Both the position numbers and the translations under genes were made by a program. A DNA stretch of 64,000 bases from positions 1 to 64,000 of the forward strand of contig CAMART010000011.1 of NCBI GenBank assembly GCA_945860705.1, written 5' to 3'. Positions 10,652 through 17,945 of the stretch are shown here, piece after piece. The notes below the pieces were generated by a model that was not told where the DNA came from, did not search any database, and was given only the letters and a program-made list of their open reading frames with translations. The DNA is from Chitinophaga pinensis (GTDB lineage: Bacteria > Bacteroidota > Bacteroidia > Chitinophagales > CAMDFR01). The first letter of the stretch is position 1; each line of letters starts with the position of its first letter.

Positions 10652-11254
10652 ATGATAAAAGATAGACCTGAAATCTCTAAAAAAATAAGCGATTATATCA
10701 ATCTTGCACCTCAAGAACATAAACTAGTACTTCAAAAACTTAGAAAAATTTTGCAAGAATCAAAATTGGAAATAATAGAAGATTGGAAATGGGGACCAAA
10801 CTACAATTATTTTGGAATGGTTTGAGGTATTGGGTATTTCAAAAAACATATAAAACTTACTTTTTTCAATGGTGCTTATTTATCAGACAAGTATCAACTA
10901 TTCAACTCAGGTTTTGATAATGAGCACAATAGATCCTACAATATAGAGCTAGCGACTGAGGTGAAATGGAAGGGAATACAAGAATATATAGAAGAGTCTT
11001 GTAGCTACAACGAAAAGAATAATACCAAAAAAGAGAAAATACTTAAACCAAAAATAAAAGTACAGCTAGAAATACCTGAGCTGATAATCAACTATTTAAA
11101 GCCTCACAATAAGGAATTGGATTATCTACAAAATCTCGCACATACCCATAAAAAAGAATATATTAACTGAATACTAGGAGCAAAAAAAGTGGAAACCCAA
11201 CATAGAAGATTGGAGAAAATGCTCCAAATGCTGCAGGATAAGAAACATATATAG
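10652..11254 (+). pseudogene. DUF1801/YdeI-like protein interrupted only by two in-frame TGA codons (10823-10825, 11168-11170)
   Basis: manual translation: MIKDRPEISKKISDYINLAPQEHKLVLQKLRKILQESKLEIIEDWKWGPNYNYFGMV[TGA]GIGYFKKHIKLTFFNGAYLSDKYQLFNSG...AHTHKKEYIN[TGA]ILGAKKVETQHRRLEKMLQMLQDKKHI-TAG; no frameshift over 603 nt. Confidence 0.7.
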
Positions 11255-11273
11255 ATATTTGATTTCATTTTAT

Positions 11274-11532
11274 AAAAAAGCTATTGAAATGCTGTCACGC
11301 TCTGGCGTGAGAAGCATCTTTCTCGCCTCGATGTTTGTCTCCACACATCGAAATATACTCACTAGACATTTTGCTCCATGGTTTATGTCTCAAAAACCAT
11401 TGGATTACAATTAATAAAAAAGCAATTGAAATGCTGACGTATGAAGCATCTATAATCCATTTATAGATTCCTCGTTCCTCGGAATGACATCTTGCTTCAT
11501 GTTTTGTGGCTCACAAACCATGTGTAATACAA
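11274..11532. repeat. two diverged tandem copies of a multi-hairpin intergenic element
   Basis: copy A 11274-11412 (aaaaagctattgaaatgctg ... gctccatggttt ... ggattacaatt) and copy B 11416-11532 (aaaaaagcaattgaaatgctg ... gcttcatgtttt ... tgtaatacaat); contains gattcctcgttcctcggaatgac. Confidence 0.65.
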
Positions 11533-11538
11533 TAAAAA

Positions 11539-11566
11539 AAAGCTCCAATCTTTCGATTAGAGCTTT
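11539..11566 (-). terminator. hairpin terminator of the TonB receptor gene
   Basis: aaagctccaatctttcgattagagcttt flanked by A/T tracts. Confidence 0.7.
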
Positions 11567-11588
11567 CAAAATATTAATTATTATTTTA

Positions 11589-14576
11589 CTAAAATGAGTA
11601 GGCTACTTTGAACATAAAGAATCTGCCTATTTGCGGTGTACCTGGGAATCTTTGGAATTTGTAGCCCAATACGTTGCTTACATTTACACCAAGATTGATT
11701 CCTTTTATCCATTTATTATCAGATACTGGTCTGTAGCTGATTCTCAAATCTACCAGATTTGCTGCATTTACAGTTCCTACATATATAGCACTATTTGCAG
11801 GGAACGCATCTTGCCATCTCCAGTTGATACCCCATCCTATTCCATATTTTTTTATTTCATGATCTATACCTACAGATGTTTTAAATCTAGGAGCATTCAA
11901 TCCTACAAATCCTCCAGCAGCACCCAACAATGGAATTCTGTCTTTATTGACAAATGACCCAGCAAACGATACTGTAAATCCGTCTACAACTTCATAACTA
12001 GCTCCAAGATCAATCCCAGTTACATCTACTTTGCCTAGATTTCTATATACTAGTATCACATCATTTCCTACTAATGAGTCATCTGGTGTGACAGTACCCA
12101 ATGGTATAGCTCTATTTGCGCCTTGTAGCAATGCTGTGATATCATCCCATACAGTACCATTGCCTACTCCTCCTGTGTATGCTCCATCAAGATTTGCTCC
12201 TAGCAAGGTAACTAATGATTGATCAACTGTAGCTCCCGGTACTAAAGTAGATGGTTTTTGTAGATTTTGATATAGCAATCCAGTTAAGTTTTGTGCACCT
12301 AGAGCTGCTGCTAAGTCAGATTCTTTGAATATGACACTACTAGAAGATAAAGTAAGTGGACTTACAAAATTTTTGATTCTAGTATAATAAACGTCTGCAG
12401 TGATAAATGCTTTTTTGCCGATAGCACCTTTGTATCCTAGCTCCCAAGTTTGAGTCACTGTACTTTTTATTTTTTCTACTTTACTATATCCTGCTGTCCA
12501 GTCTTGTTTTGTGAGGTAGTCTATATTTCTGTGGTTTGCATTAGTGATAGTACCTGTATCTCCTGCTATACCTGCAAACAATGTATTCAACAACGAATTA
12601 ACTATAGCTGTTGGGAAACCAGTTTTTGCTCCTAATCCATTTGCTATGATTTGTGTCATATTTCCAAATGCAGTAGCATTGATAGATTTGTCATTGATAT
12701 TATACCAGCTATTAGTATATGGACTTCTCATCATAGCGTTACCGTCGGTACCATATCTATAGTCTAGCCCTTGTGCATTACCAAATCCTCTCACATTGAT
12801 TCCATTTGGTATCAATCCATTTGATAAGTCTAAGAATAGGTTGAGTGAAGAAGGAGTAGAAAAGGCTCTATTGTATGTAAGACGAAGTGTATTATTATTA
12901 TTCACTTTATATACCAAAGCTGCTCTTGGAGAGAACATCACTTCTTTCATTCTGTCATGATAATCTACTCTGAAAGCTGCTACCAATTTTAATTGTTTGA
13001 TGATATCCCAATCGCCTTGTACGTATCCACCATATTGATTGATATTATCATTTTTTTCAAATCTACCATAGATAGTTCCATCAGATGCTGGTCGTGTCAT
13101 CAATATGTCCGCACCATATATTAGATTAATATTTGTTCTAGGTTTCCAGCTATGCTGAAGTTGTATTACATGTAGTTTACTTTTATCTACTAGTGGTTGT
13201 ATTTTATGAGGAGGCAATGCACCTGCACTTACTTGTGGTATCAAGAATGTATTGCCCGAATTGCTTCCATTTAAGTAGTATTGAAAGAATAAATTTTTCC
13301 ATTTAAATCTCATTTGACCATAGTAATATTTCCAACCTTGTGCTTGTCCAGCACCAAGTCCTGTAAGCTCTAGATTAGTACCATTGCTCATACCACCATT
13401 TACTATGATGCTGATATCTTTAGTTACTTTAAAATCAAACCTTGCATCAAAATTATATTTACGTACTCTAAAATCTCTATCGAATTTAGTATTACGTACA
13501 TAGCCCGTATCTTTTATTCCATTGATCACTGTATCAAATCTTACAGTACCATCATTATTTCTATCTTCTCTTATAGAGTCATTTTGAAAAACATTTCCTC
13601 CACTTGCAGTTCCATACCACATCACATCACCTACATTTGGCTCGCGTGGGTCATAGTATTTCCAGTCACTACCAGTTGCATAACTTCCACTCACTTTCAC
13701 ACCCATCCAGCTGGTAGGTTTTGCTGCTATTCTTACCTCAGGAGTATATACCCAAGTTTTATCAGTTTGCTGTGCTGGAGCATTTGAGTCTCTTGGAGCA
13801 TATTGATATTTTTGGTCACTAATACCAAAGGTATTAGATACGCTTACTGATAGTTTTTTATCCATATCTAGTGGGCTTTTTGTTTCTATGTACAAAACTC
13901 CATCACTAGCATTTGGTCCATATAATGCAGAACCCGGACCACGCACTAGCTCCAATTTGCTGATATCACCTTGAGAAGTTGGAATAAGTTGGTATGCATT
14001 TACTTTTAGAGATGGTACAGATGCTATTCTATTATCTACCAATGTCATCAATGAACCTGAGAATATTCCATTAAATCCTCTCACTGTTACGTTGTTTGAA
14101 AACAAACCTGTTTGCATGATGTCAACTCCTGGTACTTTTTTCAAATTATCAACCACCGTGAGTGGGGTGTTAGTGCTTAGTTTCTCTGCTGTAAGCACAG
14201 TTACAGATGCTGGTGCATCTATCAGCTTTTCTTTTCGTTTACTAGCACTCACTACTACTGTATTGAGTCCTATCTCTTCTTTCTCCATTTTAAAACCTAC
14301 TGTTTGCATACTTGCACCACTCATGTTCACGGTTTTTTCTACTGTGCCATAGCCAATAAACGAATAGGTAAGTATAGTTTCTTTTGGACCTGCTGGCAGT
14401 GTGATTTTATAGTTCCCACCTGCATCTGTACTAGTAGCAGTAGTGGTTCCCTTTATCATCACCGTTACTCCGGGCATAGGTTGGTTAGTTTCATCAAAGA
14501 TGGTTCCGTTTACAGTCACCTGCGCTTGCAGTGTATACGAAGCTAAAAAAACGAATAAGTAAATTAACTTTTTCAT
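11589..14576 (-). CDS. TonB-dependent receptor with N-terminal CarboxypepD_reg-like domain
   Basis: signal peptide, VTVNGTIFDETNQPMPGVTVMIKGT, plug PGVDIMQTGLFSNNVTVRGFNG, beta-barrel ending VAYSF. Confidence 0.95.
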   Translation of the reverse strand: MKKLIYLFVFLASYTLQAQVTVNGTIFDETNQPMPGVTVMIKGTTTATSTDAGGNYKITLPAGPKETILTYSFIGYGTVEKTVNMSGASMQTVGFKMEKEEIGLNTVVVSASKRKEKLIDAPASVTVLTAEKLSTNTPLTVVDNLKKVPGVDIMQTGLFSNNVTVRGFNGIFSGSLMTLVDNRIASVPSLKVNAYQLIPTSQGDISKLELVRGPGSALYGPNASDGVLYIETKSPLDMDKKLSVSVSNTFGISDQKYQYAPRDSNAPAQQTDKTWVYTPEVRIAAKPTSWMGVKVSGSYATGSDWKYYDPREPNVGDVMWYGTASGGNVFQNDSIREDRNNDGTVRFDTVINGIKDTGYVRNTKFDRDFRVRKYNFDARFDFKVTKDISIIVNGGMSNGTNLELTGLGAGQAQGWKYYYGQMRFKWKNLFFQYYLNGSNSGNTFLIPQVSAGALPPHKIQPLVDKSKLHVIQLQHSWKPRTNINLIYGADILMTRPASDGTIYGRFEKNDNINQYGGYVQGDWDIIKQLKLVAAFRVDYHDRMKEVMFSPRAALVYKVNNNNTLRLTYNRAFSTPSSLNLFLDLSNGLIPNGINVRGFGNAQGLDYRYGTDGNAMMRSPYTNSWYNINDKSINATAFGNMTQIIANGLGAKTGFPTAIVNSLLNTLFAGIAGDTGTITNANHRNIDYLTKQDWTAGYSKVEKIKSTVTQTWELGYKGAIGKKAFITADVYYTRIKNFVSPLTLSSSSVIFKESDLAAALGAQNLTGLLYQNLQKPSTLVPGATVDQSLVTLLGANLDGAYTGGVGNGTVWDDITALLQGANRAIPLGTVTPDDSLVGNDVILVYRNLGKVDVTGIDLGASYEVVDGFTVSFAGSFVNKDRIPLLGAAGGFVGLNAPRFKTSVGIDHEIKKYGIGWGINWRWQDAFPANSAIYVGTVNAANLVDLRISYRPVSDNKWIKGINLGVNVSNVLGYKFQRFPGTPQIGRFFMFKVAYSF

Positions 14577-14703
14577 AAAATATGGTTTGGTTTGAAATGT
14601 GAAAATAAGTTAAAATCTTATTAAATCAAATAAAAGAATTTAACAGCCTTATTGTGAGTAATTTTATATTATATGAATTTCTGATATATAAATACATATA
14701 CTT

Positions 14704-14845
14704 GGGCGTGCCCTTGCAAAAAAGCAAGGTCGGGTTTCCCGAATTTTCGGGACGCAACAAGTCCATACTCCTCTGTCGTATGGAGCTTTCCGAATGTTCG
14801 GAAAGCTACTATCCCTCATGCAGAGTCCGATCTAAAAGCCTATTT
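14704..14845. repeat. structured intergenic element with five consecutive inverted repeats
   Basis: GGGCGTGCCC; CCTTGC-AAAAAA-GCAAGG; TCCCGAA-TT-TTCGGGA; TCCATAC-N9-GTATGGA; AGCTTTCCGAA-TG-TTCGGAAAGCT. Confidence 0.75.
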
Positions 14846-14858
14846 TAAGTAAAGAAAT

Positions 14859-15404
14859 TTATTTATTGCTGAGCAATCTCGTTTTATCTATCATACGAGA
14901 GATACTTCTTCTATGATTATTGGCCAATGCCTCATCTAGCGAAAACCATTTCAAGTCTTTAGATTCTTCAGAAATGATGATGTCTTGACTATCATCTGCT
15001 ATAGCTAAAAATCGAGTATCAAAATGTAGATGTGCAGGTTCGTTTTTATAAGGAGCTATTTCGTGTACATCTATATCAAAAATAGAGTTGAGTACCATAT
15101 AATCACTCAACCCTGTTTCTTCTTCTAGTTCACGAACTGCAGATGCATACACATCTGTATCGCCATCACAGTGTCCACCAGGTTGAAGCCAAATACCTAT
15201 TTTGCTATGAAGTGTCATGAGTATTTTAGTATATGACGGATTTACGATCCATACAGACGCAGTGATATGTCCATGTGGATGTTCTCGCAAAAAACAATCG
15301 GGAGTACTCGATACAAAATCGATTGTATGTTGATGCATCATTTTCTCATCTTCTAAAGATGTTTGATAACTATTTAATAAATCTAAAAATGGTTTGCGAT
15401 GCAT
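14859..15404 (-). CDS. NUDIX hydrolase (likely start at internal Met MHRKPFLD)
   Basis: Nudix box GGHCDGDTDVYASAVRELEEETGL. Confidence 0.9.
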   Translation of the reverse strand: MHRKPFLDLLNSYQTSLEDEKMMHQHTIDFVSSTPDCFLREHPHGHITASVWIVNPSYTKILMTLHSKIGIWLQPGGHCDGDTDVYASAVRELEEETGLSDYMVLNSIFDIDVHEIAPYKNEPAHLHFDTRFLAIADDSQDIIISEESKDLKWFSLDEALANNHRRSISRMIDKTRLLSNK

Positions 15405-15497
15405 AATGATGTTGTAAAAATAATATGCATAATATATTCCATCACAAATATGATTAAACAATATGTGAATAAGCCCAAATTACGCGATAGGATTTGA

Positions 15498-15515
15498 GTC
15501 CCGAATCTTCGGGAC
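15498..15515. repeat. palindrome GTCCCGAA-TC-TTCGGGAC
   Basis: perfect 8-bp inverted repeat; same core as at 14737, 17715 and 41357. Confidence 0.8.
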
Positions 15516-15539
15516 GAGAATTCTAGTGTCTTAGTTGGG

Positions 15540-15635
15540 TTTATCCAGTATTAGTGTTTGTTTCAATAAATCTTTATTTATTGAAATACAAACACTTTGA
15601 CGATTCAGTATTTCTAATGCTGAATATGGGATAAA
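15540..15635. repeat. branched inverted-repeat structure
   Basis: outer TTTATCC/GGGATAAA; inner hairpin AGTGTTTGTTTCAATAAAT..TATTTATTGAAATACAAACACT; second hairpin ATTCAG..CTGAAT. Confidence 0.65.
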
Positions 15636-15711
15636 GTTTAATTCTATAGTTATGTGGAGTCTTGTAACAATATAAGTTTTTTTATAATTTTATAAAACAG
15701 AACAAAAACAG

Positions 15712-15999
15712 ATGGCAAAAAGTATAGGCATATCAGAAGAATTGATTGTAAATAAAATTTATCAAATACGAGGTCAGAAAGTAATGCTTGATAAAGATTT
15801 AGCAGAGATGTATGGAGTTGAAACAAGAGTATTTAATCAATCAATTAAGCCAAATATATAGCGATTCCCAGAAGACTTTATGTTTCAGTTAAATAAAAAA
15901 GAGTTCGAAAACTTGATATCACAAATTGTGACATCAAGTTGGGGAGGAACAAGGAAAATGCCTTATGCATTTACAGAACAAGGAGTAGCTATGTTATAA
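15712..15999 (+). pseudogene. ORF6N/KilA-N domain protein remnant
   Basis: ISEELIVNKIYQIRGQKVMLDKDLAEMYGVETRVFNQSIKPNI[TAG][18 protein letters not shown]...[22 protein letters not shown] then TAA; internal TAG and C-terminal truncation. Confidence 0.85.
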
Positions 16000-16047
16000 T
16001 GTTATTCATTAAAAAAATAATATACCTTTACATAAATCATATTTCAA

Positions 16048-16356
16048 ATGAAAAATCTAATCCTAATATTTTTTATACTCATAGCAGTATCTGATTCAAA
16101 GGCTCAAAAAGTTTTCAAAACTTCCTATAAATCTGAGGCAGATAAAATCATTTTTGTAACAGAATATAGAAGTGAAGCAGATATGATTGTATACGAAACT
16201 AAATACCAAAGCGAAGCGAAACCATATAGCGGCTCATGGTTTTGGACAAAATACAAAAGTGAAGCAGATTGGGTAGTATACTTTACTAAATACAAAAGTG
16301 AAGCAACACTAGTTGTCTTTTTTAGCAAGTATCAAAGCGAAGCTGGAATGAAATAG
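16048..16356 (+). CDS. secreted short-repeat protein with six Y-x-SEA-x units, DUF6150-like
   Basis: signal peptide then YKSEADKIIFVTEYRSEADMIVYETKYQSEAKPYSGSWFWTKYKSEADWVVYFTKYKSEATLVVFFSKYQSEAG. Confidence 0.75.
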   Translation: MKNLILIFFILIAVSDSKAQKVFKTSYKSEADKIIFVTEYRSEADMIVYETKYQSEAKPYSGSWFWTKYKSEADWVVYFTKYKSEATLVVFFSKYQSEAGMK

Positions 16357-16463
16357 TAAAAAAGAAAACTTATAAATTTTCATTAACTTCCTGTAATAAC
16401 AAAATCTGCAATTTGCTTCTTGCTGGGTCTCCTGCGGAAGACCCTACTAATAAATAGAAATAG

Positions 16464-16871
16464 CTAAAATCTATTTACGTTATCTTTTGTCCAACCTAAT
16501 AATTTATATGCTTGTTTTTCTAATACTATTATTTCTTTATCCGAAATTTTTATTTTTTTATTAATATTCAATTTGACATGATTTGTAAATTCAGTATTTA
16601 AATTAAAGTTTTCATATTTTTTTAAATATTCAACTATATACTGTGGCCATATCCATTCTCCATCTGTATATACTGCAACATATCCAAAAAACTCTTCATC
16701 TTTTTCTTCTATACAATTATCTACGCCACCCATAAATGGCAATAGTAAAATACCTTTATTTAAGTAATTAATTAGTGCTTCTCTATCATTATTTGGAGTT
16801 GATATATACTCAATAATATCAGTAGCATAAGTTCCTTTACTATGTTGTTTAATAAATCCTATTAGTTTCAT
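16464..16871 (-). CDS. small immunity-like protein of unknown family
   Basis: ORF track; acidic, YTDGEWIWPQYIVEYLKKY; clustered with a YrhB/Imm35-like gene. Confidence 0.5.
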   Translation of the reverse strand: MKLIGFIKQHSKGTYATDIIEYISTPNNDREALINYLNKGILLLPFMGGVDNCIEEKDEEFFGYVAVYTDGEWIWPQYIVEYLKKYENFNLNTEFTNHVKLNINKKIKISDKEIIVLEKQAYKLLGWTKDNVNRF

Positions 16872-16900
16872 AATATTATATATAATTAAGATGATAAATC

Positions 16901-17215
16901 TTAATCTCTTGGCAAACCAACTCTAAAATACCCTTTTTCATCTTTTTCTATATCAAATACTAATGTATTAAAATTCATATAGTATAGTGGCTCTCCTGTT
17001 TCATCAGAAACAACTAAAAAATCTAAATTATCGGCTAGCGAGTGTATACTAATAGACCATACTGCACCTTTTATATCCATGTTTTTGGCTATAAATGATT
17101 CATCTATATTTTTAAAAGTAGCTTTATTTACACAATCCTCAAAATAGTATTTGCCGTCTAAATCTTTTAATATTTCTTTTGCTTTTTCTATTATTTGTTC
17201 TTCTGTATGTTTCAT
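16901..17215 (-). CDS. small acidic protein, immunity-like
   Basis: ORF track; same strand and spacing as neighbours. Confidence 0.45.
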   Translation of the reverse strand: MKHTEEQIIEKAKEILKDLDGKYYFEDCVNKATFKNIDESFIAKNMDIKGAVWSISIHSLADNLDFLVVSDETGEPLYYMNFNTLVFDIEKDEKGYFRVGLPRD

Positions 17216-17232
17216 GATAGCTTACAATAAGT

Positions 17233-17589
17233 TTATCTATTTATAGCATCAAAATTTCCCCATTCATCCTCTTCTATTTGCAAGAAAATATCTTTGTCAT
17301 TTTTAAACTCATCTATTTGTTCTGGTATAAGTTGCCCTGTGCCTAACATATACATATTAAGTGTTTCTTTTTCTATCAACATAGGACCATTACCTATTAT
17401 TACTTTGTATGAATTTTTTGCATCTTCAGGTTTTACTTGCCAGTAGAAAACCCAACAAAACCCATAATCTTCTGTATGATTTTCATAGATAATAATTCCA
17501 GGATTTCTATCATGGTTTAGTTCCCAAATTTGATTATAATTATCTACATATTTTTGCATTTTTGCTTGTGCTTGTTCTATAGTGTACAT
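17233..17589 (-). CDS. YrhB/Imm35-like immunity domain protein (likely start MYTIEQ)
   Basis: pattern IIIYENHTEDYGFCWVFYWQ...IIGNGPMLIEKETL resembles the YrhB domain. Confidence 0.6.
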   Translation of the reverse strand: MYTIEQAQAKMQKYVDNYNQIWELNHDRNPGIIIYENHTEDYGFCWVFYWQVKPEDAKNSYKVIIGNGPMLIEKETLNMYMLGTGQLIPEQIDEFKNDKDIFLQIEEDEWGNFDAINR

Positions 17590-17714
17590 ATTAATATATA
17601 TGTATTTGAACAAAAATAAAAAAAATCGGCATGTGGTTGGTCTTTCGACCAATCCACGTAATACTGATTCTACTCATTAACAATCTTTCCATTCCCTATC
17701 ACTTTATTTTCTTT

Positions 17715-17732
17715 TCCCGAATCACCTCGGGA
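17715..17732. repeat. palindrome TCCCGA-N6-TCGGGA
   Basis: inverted repeat in intergenic DNA. Confidence 0.7.
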
Positions 17733-17885
17733 TAATATACGAATAATATATATATCTGCTCAGTTCGTTGATGTTTAGTTGGTAGTATCTCTCTTCATCA
17801 TATACTACTCGGAGTGGCATAGCTAAAGAGTATTTATCTTACTGCAATATAAAATGAAAAATAGAGAAAAGCAAATTCATCAAAT

Positions 17886-17923
17886 AAAAAAAATCCTTTT
17901 ACTCATTGAATAAAAGGATTTTT
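17886..17923 (-). terminator. rpoC terminator
   Basis: aaaaaaatccttttactcattgaataaaaggatttttt. Confidence 0.85.
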
Positions 17924-17945
17924 TAATTATGGTTATAAGTATTTA

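Noticed and set aside
10652-11254. Selenoprotein explanation for the two in-frame TGAs
   Set aside because: The family is not a known selenoprotein, two TGAs far apart would be unusual, and I saw no convincing SECIS-like hairpin directly after either one.
11631-14546. Plus-strand ORFs opposite the TonB receptor
   Set aside because: Antisense to a full-length, well-recognised gene and without domain motifs.
14654-14848. 64-aa plus-strand ORF
   Set aside because: Spans the five-hairpin repeat element; its sequence is explained by the palindromes.
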